This document shows, piece by piece, positions 1-7,913 of a stretch of DNA of 31,703 bases. The notes under the pieces are model-generated. The model had not been told where the DNA came from and did no database searches. It was given only the letters and a program-made list of their open reading frames with translations. The stretch's first letter is position 1. Every line of letters starts with the position of its first letter. Both the position numbers and the translations under genes were made by a program. The DNA is from an uncultured Lachnospiraceae bacterium (GTDB lineage Bacteria > Bacillota > Clostridia > Lachnospirales > Lachnospiraceae), in the NCBI GenBank assembly GCA_910579425.1, contig CAJTVL010000045.1, forward strand, positions 1 through 31,703, given 5' to 3'.

Positions 1-58
1 AAAACATCAATGTAGGATAGAAAAATTTGAAATGTAATTTTTGCAGTATCAAAATAAT

Positions 59-207
59 AAGTTCGTGTCACTAACTTAACACAAGGCGGGGTGAAGGCCA
101 TGGAGGAGTTGGCGAAGCTGGAGGCGGAGCGGGGGAATCCGGCATACTTGGATGATGGCAAGGGTATAGTTGGAAAGCGAGAACGGATTGCCAGCAATGA
201 GATGTGT
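59..207 (+). repeat. Imperfect direct repeat, copy 1: palindromic element end plus spmA segment
   Basis: This stretch matches 3457-3580. Both copies begin with AAGTTCGTGTCA, then TAACTT and ACAC, and run into spmA codons as far as the AATGAGATGTG sequence. The start holds an imperfect palindrome (65-82, GTGTCA against TAACAC) that is perfect in copy 2. The copies differ by scattered substitutions, and copy 2 lacks about 20 bases after GAGGAG. The palindrome looks like the end of a mobile element abutting spmA, but the element itself was not identified. Confidence 0.75.
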
Positions 208-390
208 ACGTTTTTGATTTTGAATATATCTTCTTTGCAGTTGATTCCGGTAAATATGATTGCGTACAGGCAGCAGTATGGGAGTGTGAATCCGGCGGGG
301 ATTATCGGCCCGGCGATTGTGGCAACGTTTGTGAGCACACTGACGGCGGTGGTGTACTGTAAGGGGAAGGGCAGAAAGCGGAGGGCGTAA
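91..390 (+). pseudogene. spmA: 3' fragment of spore maturation protein A gene
   Basis: The 99-codon frame encodes only the C-terminal half of SpmA, an inner-membrane protein with a nucleoside-recognition (gate) domain needed for spore core dehydration. The visible match runs from KAMEELAKLEAERG, where SpmA normally follows an NAATP sequence, through FLILNISSLQLIPVNMIAYR and the IGPAIVATFVSTL membrane segment to a basic tail. SpmA is usually near 200 residues, so about the first 100 are missing, and bases 1-90 do not encode them. The frame can start at GTG 91, but no convincing ribosome binding site precedes it. The 3' end is intact and runs into a strong terminator. It is most likely a non-functional remnant left where an element inserted into spmA; the identification itself is secure. 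Confidence 0.8.
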
Positions 391-413
391 CGCTCTCCGC
401 TTTCTGCCAATTT
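370..413 (+). terminator. Intrinsic terminator of the spmA fragment
   Basis: An 18-bp stem (370-387 with 391-408, one G-T wobble) closes a 3-nt loop that is the TAA stop codon of the spmA frame, so the last codons of the gene form the stem. AATTTT follows. This is a strong hairpin with a short T tract. Confidence 0.8.
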
Positions 414-476
414 TGTATACCCAAAGACTTCTTATAATGATTTATCGTATACAAAATTTTTGGAACAGGGTATAAT
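410..476 (+). promoter_or_regulatory. Promoter with overlapping 11-bp inverted repeat (possible operator)
   Basis: ATTTTGTATAC at 410-420 is repeated in inverted orientation at 447-457. A TATACA box (448-453), a 17-bp spacer and a perfect TATAAT (471-476) form a sigma-A-like promoter, and the right arm of the repeat covers its -35. The GTATAC half-site resembles those bound by GntR-type regulators, but none is encoded nearby. It would have driven the AAA ATPase pseudogene. Confidence 0.5.
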
Positions 477-518
477 ACAAACAGAAAACAGATTATAAAT
501 TGGTTGGAGGCTGGACTA

Positions 519-1482
519 ATGGCAATTAAAACGATTGAAATTTTAAATGTAATGGTATTTAAGCGTCATTTGAGAAAGAATAATGCCGCATTTAAGTCTA
601 TAGAAGAAGGGGATTCATTTAATGATGGATTTAAGATAGAATTTTGTGATGGGATAAATGTTCTGATTGGTGAAAATGGAGTTGGAAAGACAACCATTCT
701 GAAAATGATTTATGCTGCAACACAATGGTCAATTAAGCAGACGGATCAGGGAAAGACAAAAAGACTAATACAATTTTTTTCAAACAGCCTAAAAGATAGC
801 GATGCTTTAAAAAATGCAGAAAATAAAGAAGATTATTGTTATTATAAAGTATCAGACGGAACGCAGATAGATATTATTGTAAATGCTTCTTTACCAGAGA
901 CGCGGAAAATCCCATTTGCCATGAGTAAAATCCTTGATAAACTAAGTGCTGTAATTGATGGGACTGTTATTTTGGAAAATGATTCTTTTTATGTATTAAA
1001 AAAGCCGGTCAGAAAGTTGATTTTTCATTAGAGGCAGAAGGATTGCGTAAATTAGGTCTACTTTGGAAATTAATGGATAATGTCAATCCAGATTTATATG
1101 ATGCAATCTCATATAACCGATCGCGAGAAAACTCGTATATGCAGCAAATGATGGCTTATATAGATAAGTGCGAAATGCTGGCTGGGATTGTTGAGCAGGA
1201 GCCGTTGACATCAACTGAGTCCGAGAAAATATTAGTATGGGCTAATGAACAATTTATTGCACAGGAATGGGAGGATGCAACAAGTTTTAGAAAAGCAGTG
1301 GCAGCTATAGGGATAAAGATGATGATGCTGTATGGAATTACATATCGTGAATTAAGGAATGGGATGACTATGATGAAGTGTATGATTGCATTACCGTTAA
1401 TGGTTTTGAACTTTGGTTGCCGTTGAAATTATCTATTCAATTACGAAATATAAAAGATTTTGTTTTTAATAAAAAATTGTAA
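519..1482 (+). pseudogene. AAA family ATPase, broken by two frameshifts and an apparent internal join
   Basis: The reading starts at ATG 519, eight bases after GGAGG (506-510). An N-terminal ABC/SMC-like AAA ATPase domain is clear: a FCDGINVLIGENGVGKTT Walker A region (about residues 46-63) and, after a frameshift, an EAEGLRKLGLLWKL segment. The first frameshift is explained by one base missing from the A6 run near 995-1000; restoring it joins the 519-1031 frame to the 1043-1426 frame. A second shift near 1370 leads into a tail, VYDCITVNGFELWLPLKLS, ending at TAA 1480-1482. The Walker B/DEPE part of the ATPase is absent. The LWKL motif passes directly into an unrecognised sequence starting MDNVNPDLYDA, suggesting an internal deletion that fused two genes. 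ATPases of this type are common in defence and prophage regions, but the original function is unknown. Confidence 0.65.
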
Positions 1483-1774
1483 ATAAAGAAAATTTAATTT
1501 TTGCTGGCTTTCGGGGTGAAGCATGGAATGATATAACATCATCGTCTGGAATACCTGATTATATGGGGGCATTGATTGGAATTACAAGTGTGACAAGTGC
1601 TGTAAAATATGGTATAAATCAACTTTAGAAAGCAGGATTGAGTGATTCAATTATAAAAAAGATGACAGGGGCAAGTGAAACAGTCATTCAACTTGTTTGC
1701 TTCAAGAGGATAATGAATTGAAACAGATTATTAATACAAAAGTACTCATGGCGGATTGGTATTATGAATTTTAA
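1483..1774 (+). pseudogene. Unidentified coding remnants
   Basis: Two short frames look like decayed coding sequence. One (about 1486-1628) reads KENLIFAGFRGEAWNDIT and continues to SAVKYGINQL before a TAG. In the next, LSDSIIKKMTGASETVIQ resembles a helix-turn-helix, and after another shift NELKQIINTKVLMADWYYEF ends at TAA 1772-1774. I do not recognise the source gene. The remnants lie between the ATPase pseudogene and the kinase gene and share their AT-rich composition. Confidence 0.35.
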
Positions 1775-1815
1775 AATTTCAACTATAGAAAGATGAAGAA
1801 ATTTGGGAGAAATAT

Positions 1816-2700
1816 ATGAAAGATTTTTCTTTTTGGGAAGAGTATGAAGGTACGCCGGAGGGGAGTGGCCGTAGCGAAAAGATTTGGCTGATGAATCCTG
1901 ATACAGGACAAACAGGTTTATTTAAATTTAAGAAAGATATTTCTACGACGGATCATGTTTCAGAATGTATAGCATATGATTTGGCGAATATTATTGGGAT
2001 CCCTTGTGCTAAATTTGAGGCTGGATTATATAAAGCCCGAGAAGGCTCTATGAGTTACAGTATAGTTGATAATAAGGAGGAAACTCTTATTGAAGGAATT
2101 TACTGTATTAGTCTGCAATACGAGCATTTTGATACTGAAACCTTAATGGATTCAAAGACAAAAGATAAATATTCCTTGGAAATGATTCAAAAAGCATTGG
2201 AACCATTAGGACTGTTTTGCGATTTCCTGCCGATTTGTATATTTGATTTTTTAATAGGGAATACGGACAGGCATCAGAGTAACTGGGCGTTAATAAGAAA
2301 AGATAAGGTAATGCGGTTGAGCCCGCTATATGATAATAGTTCTTCTCTTTGCGCTTATGTTGCAGAGTCAAAAATCAATCAATATTTGGGAAATGATTTA
2401 ATGTTATGGAAATCATTGGTTGATACGAAGTCAAAGTCGATTATTCGTATTAGTAGCCGAGATACAAAACAGCCTACACATTTAGAGGTAATTAAATACA
2501 TTCATAATAATTATTTCGAGCAGACAATAGACATTGTAAAGAAAATAAACGAATTGCTGACAGAAGATGTGATTTGCATAGTAGTAGATAAATATATAGA
2601 AATGCTTTCAATGAATAAAACAGACCTGATTAAAAAGTATCTTTTTTCAAAATTGCAGTTACTAAAGGAAGTATATGGAGATGTAGATTATGAGTATTAA
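1816..2700 (+). CDS. HipA-like serine/threonine kinase (kinase domain only)
   Basis: This 294-residue protein carries the HipA/CtkA-type kinase fold. Visible parts are a Ser/Gly-rich nucleotide loop with the family EK pair (GSGRSEKIW, residues 16-24), a lysine strand (LFKFKK, 35-40), the catalytic loop FLIGNTDRHQSNW (145-157, with Asp151 and Asn156), and the metal-binding LYDN (171-174, Asp173). HipA kinases phosphorylate translation factors such as aminoacyl-tRNA synthetases and can arrest growth. It lacks the N-terminal HipA subdomain (about 100 residues) found in E. coli HipA, as in HipT or CtkA. GGGAGAA precedes ATG 1816. The 3' end overlaps the next gene by 11 bases, so the two are probably translationally coupled. 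No HipB-type DNA-binding antitoxin is nearby. The target is unknown; kinase family confidence is high. Confidence 0.85.
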   Translation: MKDFSFWEEYEGTPEGSGRSEKIWLMNPDTGQTGLFKFKKDISTTDHVSECIAYDLANIIGIPCAKFEAGLYKAREGSMSYSIVDNKEETLIEGIYCISLQYEHFDTETLMDSKTKDKYSLEMIQKALEPLGLFCDFLPICIFDFLIGNTDRHQSNWALIRKDKVMRLSPLYDNSSSLCAYVAESKINQYLGNDLMLWKSLVDTKSKSIIRISSRDTKQPTHLEVIKYIHNNYFEQTIDIVKKINELLTEDVICIVVDKYIEMLSMNKTDLIKKYLFSKLQLLKEVYGDVDYEY

Positions 2701-3382
2701 AAATGGTAAAGATTATTTGTATTTGGTTTGGAAGTCGGGTCAATCTGGTCAACAATATATTGTTGGACAGTTGGCGAAAAACAGTTGTTATGTGTTTCGA
2801 TATTGTGATGAGGTAAAAAATGCAATTGAGGATGGATTTGCGCCATTACTGTGTTTCCCTGACTTGAATAAGCAATATGAAGATGAAAAGCTTTTTTCAG
2901 TTTTTTCTAGCCGTTTACCAGATAAAAAGAGAAAAAACATTAATGATATTTTGAAGAAGTATGGATTAGAAGATTATGACGAGTATGCTTTACTTAAAAG
3001 AAGTGGAGCGAGGCTTCCAATTGACAATTTGGAGTTTATTGATCCTATTCTGGATGGAGAAAAAGATATAACGAGAATTTTTTTTGTAGCAGGAGTCAGG
3101 CATTACCTGAATTGTGAGGGGGATGATTGTTTAAAAGCGGTAGAAATAACAAGAGGAGATGAGGTTTCTTTAAAAAAGGATTCAGAAAACAAATATGATA
3201 TAAATGCGGTACAGGTGTTGGATCATTCAGGGAAAATATTGGGCTATATTCCGCGATATTATAGCAGTAGTGTGGCTGAATTGTTGGAAACAAAGAAAAA
3301 GATTTCGTGTCATGTATATAATGTTGATAAAAATAGAAATTGTAATGAATGTATCAAGATAATAATGGAAATTAAAAATTAG
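2690..3382 (+). CDS. HipS-like N-terminal domain fused to a HIRAN domain
   Basis: The protein has 230 residues. Residues 130-228 form a HIRAN domain: FFVAGVRHYL opens it and GDEVSLKKDSENKYDINAV and GKILGYIPRYYSSSVAELL follow. HIRAN domains in Rad5/HLTF bind DNA ends at stalled forks. Residues 8-118 look like the N-terminal subdomain of HipA (HipS in HipBST systems): an early strand region (YIVGQLAKN), FRYCDEV, then LFSVFSSRLPDKKRKN and YDEYALLKRSGARL, matching the HipA pattern FF-LLP-R then D-LL-G. The first assignment is confident; the second is my reading by eye. The start ATG lies inside the kinase gene. The pair looks like a HipA split in two, with the regulatory half carrying a DNA sensor. 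It could act as antitoxin, activator or targeting subunit. Confidence 0.75.
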   Translation: MSIKNGKDYLYLVWKSGQSGQQYIVGQLAKNSCYVFRYCDEVKNAIEDGFAPLLCFPDLNKQYEDEKLFSVFSSRLPDKKRKNINDILKKYGLEDYDEYALLKRSGARLPIDNLEFIDPILDGEKDITRIFFVAGVRHYLNCEGDDCLKAVEITRGDEVSLKKDSENKYDINAVQVLDHSGKILGYIPRYYSSSVAELLETKKKISCHVYNVDKNRNCNECIKIIMEIKN

Positions 3383-3456
3383 TATATTTATAGCTATGTT
3401 AACGGATAGATGGTTTTGGCATGTAATAAATCTATGGTTTTAAAAAAGTTATCAAA

Positions 3457-3580
3457 AAGTTCGTGTCATTAACTTGACACAGGGGGGGGAAGCGATGGAG
3501 GAGAGGGGGAATTTGGCTTATCTGAGTGATGGGAAAGAAGCGGGTGGAAAACGGGAGCGCATTGCAAGCAATGAGATGTG
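3457..3580 (+). repeat. spmA: Imperfect direct repeat, copy 2: palindromic element end plus decayed spmA segment
   Basis: This is the partner of 59-207. It starts with AAGTTCGTGTCA and a perfect palindrome (GTGTCA 3463-3468, TGACAC 3475-3480). It continues into a damaged spmA reading (MEERGNLAYLSDGKEAGGKR, then ERIASNEMC) that lacks about 20 bases present in copy 1. It is cut at 3581, where the IS256-type end begins. The rest of this spmA copy is not found before 4814. Confidence 0.75.
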
Positions 3581-3581
3581 C

Positions 3582-4353
3582 GGTAGTGTAAAATAGTTTG
3601 TGTCTTTGGAAAAATTGGCTCCTTTTTGGTAAGAATGTAGATATGACAATTCTTATCGAAAAGGAGAATTTTTATGGCAGTAGTTAAAGAGCAGATTCGA
3701 CAGATTATTTCAGAGAACAACATCACCAGCGTTGCGGATGTATATATCATTCTTAAGGAAAGCTTTAAAATATCCTGCAGAAACTCATGGAGGCAGAAAT
3801 GGTCAGCAAGATTACAGACAAGATACTACCCCTGGTCAAAGAATAGCAGTCCCGTCCCCGATCCCCCATCTATCCTTTTGTGTTTATGGACTGTATCCAT
3901 TATAAGGTACGGGAAGATGGCCGTGTCCTCAGCCGGGCAGCATATGTAGTGCTGGGCGTTACCACCGAGGAATTTCAAGGCTGTCTATAATGCCCAACTG
4001 AAACGGAAGCATTTTCAGAACTGGAAGGGCTCAAAGAAAAATGGGGGAAAAATATCCCTACGCAATCAGCAATTGGGAGAATAACTGGGAAGATGTAAGC
4101 TCCTTCTTCCGGTTTTCAGAGGAGATCAGACGGATCATGTATACCACAAATATCATTGAAGGGCTTAACCGCCAGTACCGGAAAGTAACCAAGGCGAAAA
4201 GTGTGTTCCCAAGTGACCAGTCGCTGGAGAAGATGCTGTATCTGGCCAGCGAAAATATCACAAAAAAAATGGACCTAGAGATACCGCGGATGGGATCAGG
4301 TGCTGAACCAGCTGATTGTACTGTATGGGGAAAGGCTGACCCGGTATCTGTAA
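3582..4353 (+). mobile_element. IS256-family insertion sequence remnant
   Basis: The left end is probably GGTAGTGTAAAATAGTTTG and following bases at 3582-3609, where the spmA similarity stops abruptly. A transposase pseudogene follows. No inverted copy of this end occurs between 4354 and 4814, so the right end has been lost and the outer limit is uncertain. Confidence 0.7.
3674..4353 (+). pseudogene. IS256-family (Mutator-type) transposase, broken
   Basis: AAGGAG precedes ATG 3674 and the protein begins MAVVKEQIRQIISENN. The frame is lost near 3768, where a missing base would restore ESFKDILQKLMEAEM. Reading on in pieces gives TDKILPLVKE with a TAG in place of the next Trp codon, then PFVFMDCIHYKVREDGR with the first catalytic Asp. 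It then jumps near 3990 to GLKEKWGEKYPYAISNWENN, missing roughly 110 codons of the catalytic core. A C-terminal IIEGLNRQYRKVTKAKSVFP segment is intact, and after another shift near 4275 the normal ending RYRGWDQVLNQLIVLYGERL runs to TAA 4351-4353. Full-length IS256 transposases are near 400 residues, so this copy is dead. Confidence 0.85.
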
Positions 4354-4814
4354 AAAGGAAGGACCCGGGCAGCTGAGATTAAACTTAAAGCTGCCCCGGC
4401 TTTATTCCATCGGCACCTGAAGGCACCTGAAGTATTGCCAGAAAATCCTAGCTTTATTCCTGAGGCCGGGTGTGGGCAGAGCCCACGAAAAGTAAACTTT
4501 AAGATGCCTTTATTTTCATACAAAAAAATCCGCACAGGATGTATAAATAGTCCAGTATTACAGCCTCGTTTCTCGAACAGATTTCCTGCGCTTTTCTTGA
4601 TAACTGGCGGTTCCTACTTCCCATCAGGATAAATTTTATAAGTTTATCCTGTCCAGGAAACCTGAATTTAGGCCGGAAATTGGCAATGCAGGTTACGCAA
4701 TAACCACACCTTACATCAACATATGCACCCCTGATTTATAGCGATAGGGATTAATCTATAAAAGCGGTGAGTTCAGGCTGACCGTTTTTTATATCTTTTG
4801 GTAATCATGTTCCG
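4354..4814. other. Gene-free stretch with hairpins
   Basis: I see no credible gene here. A hairpin (GGGCAGCT 4367-4374 with AGCTGCCC 4389-4396) follows the transposase remnant. A tandem 10-base repeat, GGCACCTGAA, lies near 4414-4434. A 9-bp inverted repeat (CAGGATAAA 4625-4633 with TTTATCCTG 4643-4651) has a 9-nt loop. The region is probably the eroded flank of the IS. Confidence 0.5.
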
Positions 4815-6272
4815 TCATTTCCCCTCATCCATAATTCCTGCACCATAGTCCATAAGGGCTGTGGTGATATAGGCATCACCCAGCATATCCTGATTTTCAT
4901 ATGCAAATTTCCAGATTTTTTTGTAATAGGTTTTTATGATTACCGCATAGGCAGGGTTCCCGGCCAGATTATGGCACTCGTGAGGATCCTTTTCCAGATC
5001 ATACAATTCATCAAAGTCGAATCCGTTATATACGAACTTAAACTTATCATCAAAGACTGACCTCTGGATTCCGTATAATTCATTTCCATTACTCTGGGTA
5101 TACATTTCTGTTCGCCAGTTATGGGGCGTTGTCCCATTTAAAAATGGAACCAGTGATTTTCCTGCCAGCTTTTGCTGTATTTCCACACCAGCCAGTTCTA
5201 AAAAGGTAGGTGCAAAATCAGCCAAAGAAACAAGGTCATTTACTGCCGCATTCCTATTTTTGATCTTTCCGTATCCTATCACAGAGCAAATATGATAGGC
5301 TTCTTCAAAACACGGAAGACCTTTTGTCCACAAGCCATGCGCACCTGCATAATCTCCATGATCTGAGAGATAGATCACAATTGTGTTATCCAGTAAATTC
5401 TGTTTCTCCAGCTCATCCAGTAATTCTCCGAACAGAGCATCCTCATAGCTGCAAAAAGCAAGATAATGCTGGAGGCTCTTTTTCTGTTCCTTCTCGGTAA
5501 GCTGACGGAATCGTTTTTGAGTCCTTTGATACAGGCGAGGTTTGTCTGACAGGTCGTCCCTGCAGCTGTCAGGCAGTTTAATGGTTTCCAAGGGATATAG
5601 TTTCAGATATTCTTCCGGCACAAAATAAGGGTCATGAGGGCCTAAAGTGCCTACATACATACAAAATGGTTTGCCCTCTGGAAGAGCTTTGATCTTATCT
5701 TTGGCTGCTTCCACTACTGTCCTGTCACCGAATGGATTTTCCTGCTCTCCATACTGACAATATTTCGGAAAACCTTCCCGCACAATCTCTCCATCTCCTC
5801 TGTCTGCGCCCTGGTAAAGAAATTTTTTATCCTCATACCATTTCCAATCCCTCATATCCGGAGCTCTTTTTTTATCTGCCTTCTCCCCGGTCTGCCTTGC
5901 AGTCATGTATACAGTTTCAAATCCTCTGTCCTCGGGATTCTCTTCTGCGCTTACATGCCATTTCCCGGTATAGTATAAGTGATATCCTGCTTCCCTCAAA
6001 TCTTGTGAAAACAATCTCACATTATCATGCAAGCCTTTAGAAAGGGCGTCCGCCAAGTCCACATTATTCCACACCCCATGACCGGAGGGATATAAACCTG
6101 AAAAAAAGGTAGCCCGGCTCGGACAGCAGTGAGGCGAAGGGCAGTAAGCCCTTCGGAACACCACGCCATTTTTGGCCAGCCTGTCCAGATTAGGCGTTTT
6201 TGCCATCCGGAAAGTAGGCTGCATATCGCCTCTTTGCTGATCGGTCATAAAAATCAAGAAATTTGGTTTCAT
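4815..6272 (-). CDS. Sulfatase (S1 family, formylglycine-dependent), cytoplasmic
   Basis: The 485-residue protein is a type I sulfatase, hydrolysing sulfate esters, probably on a sugar. The N-terminal strand FLIFMTDQQRGD supplies metal ligands (Asp11, Gln12). The sulfatase signature C-x-P-S-R is at residues 49-53 (CCPSR), with Cys49 expected to become formylglycine; the Cys form needs a radical-SAM anSME enzyme, not encoded here. YTGKWH (106-111), GPHDPY and YLSDHGDYAGAHGLW complete the active site. No signal peptide is visible, so it should act in the cytoplasm on an imported sulfated oligosaccharide. Its ATG overlaps the stop of the binding-protein gene (ATGA), making it the last gene of the transporter operon. 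The exact substrate cannot be read from the sequence. Confidence 0.92.
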   Translation of the reverse strand: MKPNFLIFMTDQQRGDMQPTFRMAKTPNLDRLAKNGVVFRRAYCPSPHCCPSRATFFSGLYPSGHGVWNNVDLADALSKGLHDNVRLFSQDLREAGYHLYYTGKWHVSAEENPEDRGFETVYMTARQTGEKADKKRAPDMRDWKWYEDKKFLYQGADRGDGEIVREGFPKYCQYGEQENPFGDRTVVEAAKDKIKALPEGKPFCMYVGTLGPHDPYFVPEEYLKLYPLETIKLPDSCRDDLSDKPRLYQRTQKRFRQLTEKEQKKSLQHYLAFCSYEDALFGELLDELEKQNLLDNTIVIYLSDHGDYAGAHGLWTKGLPCFEEAYHICSVIGYGKIKNRNAAVNDLVSLADFAPTFLELAGVEIQQKLAGKSLVPFLNGTTPHNWRTEMYTQSNGNELYGIQRSVFDDKFKFVYNGFDFDELYDLEKDPHECHNLAGNPAYAVIIKTYYKKIWKFAYENQDMLGDAYITTALMDYGAGIMDEGK

Positions 6273-7882
6273 TGTTCTTCCATCCTCCCGCGAATTGCCA
6301 TAATAGTTTCCTTATATTTTTCAAGACCCAATGTCTGAAGCTGCTGCAAATAAGTATCCCATTCTTCCTCGATACCGCCCTCTGTGAGCCATTTTACCTG
6401 CATTTTATTCACATAATCGTCAATATCCTTTCCGCCGCTTGTCAGGTATTTACTTTCTTCCTGATTGGGCAGTAAAAAGAGGGATGACTGCGTCTGATAG
6501 GGTTTATACACGTCATTGGAAACGGTAAGTTTATTAATATCTTCGTCCATAACTTCCACCAGTGTCCCCCACTCATTTGCCGCAATTTTACAGGGCACAT
6601 GTACAGGTGCATTTCCATACCTAAATTCGCTATAGGACATCCCATCCGGAGTGTCAATATAATCCAGCATTCCATTCTCGGTTTTCTCCAAATTCGTTCC
6701 GATCGGCCCCAAAAATAATTGTGCGGAAATCTCCGGCTCAAAATGTGCATTCAGCCACCGCATGATTGCTTCCTCTTTTCCCTTGGCGTGGGAGGTCATT
6801 ACGAACTGTGTCCCGTTTACATTCCTGTTTGAGCCGCCATGCCTGAGCCATACTTTCGTGCCATCCGGGCCGGCAAGCGGCGGTAATATTACATAATCTG
6901 CCTGATACTTATCCGGCAAAACAAAAGTAGAGTCAAAAGCCATAAAGGAACCCACAATCTCGGGATCATTATTTCCCTTTGCATTCATCACCGATGTATC
7001 CTGGGTTGTAAATCCCTCTGAATCCCACAACCCTTCCTGAACAAATTTGTGAAAAAATGCAATAGCATTTTTGTATTCCTCTGTCTCGGCAACGTAGATA
7101 ATAGCACTGTCCTCGTCCTCTATAAAGTGGGAACCCAGTTTTCCGGCAAAGTCCACATATCCGAAGGAGCCAAACAAGGTATGATAAGAATATGCCATAT
7201 CAGGAACTGTAGCGCTATAATGAAAGACAAAGGGCAATTCATCTCCCGCATCGCCATTACCGTTCATATCATTTTCCTTAAACGCTTTTAAAGCCTCATA
7301 ATACTCATCGACATTCTTTGGTATATCCATCCCAAGCTGATCCAGCCATTTTTTATTTATATACATCAATGCCGGCGTATCCTGGGTCTGCCTTTCAACA
7401 GCCCGGCCGATCACATAAATTTTTCCGTCATCCGGATTCGCGCAGATATTTTTAAAACTCGGCATTTGGTCAAAAGCAGCTTTCACATTTGGCGCATACT
7501 GTTCAATCAGTTCCGTCAAATCGATAAACATACCCTGGGAAGCATATTTCGTTACATCGTTCGAATTGACGGCATTCATGTAAAACACATCCGGGAGATC
7601 TCCGCTTGATAGAATCAGATTCTTTTTATCCTCCCATGTTGCTGACGGATAGATCTGCCATTCCACCTCAACATTGGCAAGTTCCTCCAGTTTTTTAAAA
7701 ATTTCCATTTCATTGGGATCACCATGCCATTCATTTTGGATGAAAGTGACTGTGAATTTTTCCCTGTCCCCGGAGTCTGCAGTTCCGTTGCTTTCTGCTT
7801 TTGCCGATTCTTCCTTACCGCAGGCGGCTGTCCCCATAACCATAATCCCTGCCATAAACAACGCCAACAATTTCTTTTTCAT
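6269..7882 (-). CDS. Carbohydrate ABC transporter substrate-binding lipoprotein (LipO type)
   Basis: The gene encodes a 537-residue lipoprotein. A lysine-rich signal peptide ends in a lipobox (GTAAC, lipidated Cys21), so the protein is anchored outside the membrane. The large size and the FTVTFIQNEWHGDPNEMEIF opening fit the LipO/YtcQ group of solute-binding proteins that work with LplB/YtcP-type permeases. It captures an oligosaccharide and passes it to the two permeases upstream in the operon. I chose ATG 7882, five bases after AGGTGG; a GTG at 7891 lies inside that ribosome binding site. The 3' end overlaps the sulfatase start by four bases, linking capture to desulfation. The likely ligand is a sulfated glycan, by context only. 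Confidence 0.9.
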   Translation of the reverse strand: MKKKLLALFMAGIMVMGTAACGKEESAKAESNGTADSGDREKFTVTFIQNEWHGDPNEMEIFKKLEELANVEVEWQIYPSATWEDKKNLILSSGDLPDVFYMNAVNSNDVTKYASQGMFIDLTELIEQYAPNVKAAFDQMPSFKNICANPDDGKIYVIGRAVERQTQDTPALMYINKKWLDQLGMDIPKNVDEYYEALKAFKENDMNGNGDAGDELPFVFHYSATVPDMAYSYHTLFGSFGYVDFAGKLGSHFIEDEDSAIIYVAETEEYKNAIAFFHKFVQEGLWDSEGFTTQDTSVMNAKGNNDPEIVGSFMAFDSTFVLPDKYQADYVILPPLAGPDGTKVWLRHGGSNRNVNGTQFVMTSHAKGKEEAIMRWLNAHFEPEISAQLFLGPIGTNLEKTENGMLDYIDTPDGMSYSEFRYGNAPVHVPCKIAANEWGTLVEVMDEDINKLTVSNDVYKPYQTQSSLFLLPNQEESKYLTSGGKDIDDYVNKMQVKWLTEGGIEEEWDTYLQQLQTLGLEKYKETIMAIRGRMEEQ

Positions 7883-7913
7883 ATGTTCCACCTCTTTCTT
7901 TTTTATTTATTCT

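Noticed and set aside
3674..3949. Intact small gene of 91 codons
   Set aside because: The N-terminus is IS256 transposase and the rest is a frameshifted reading of the same gene, so it is part of the pseudogene.
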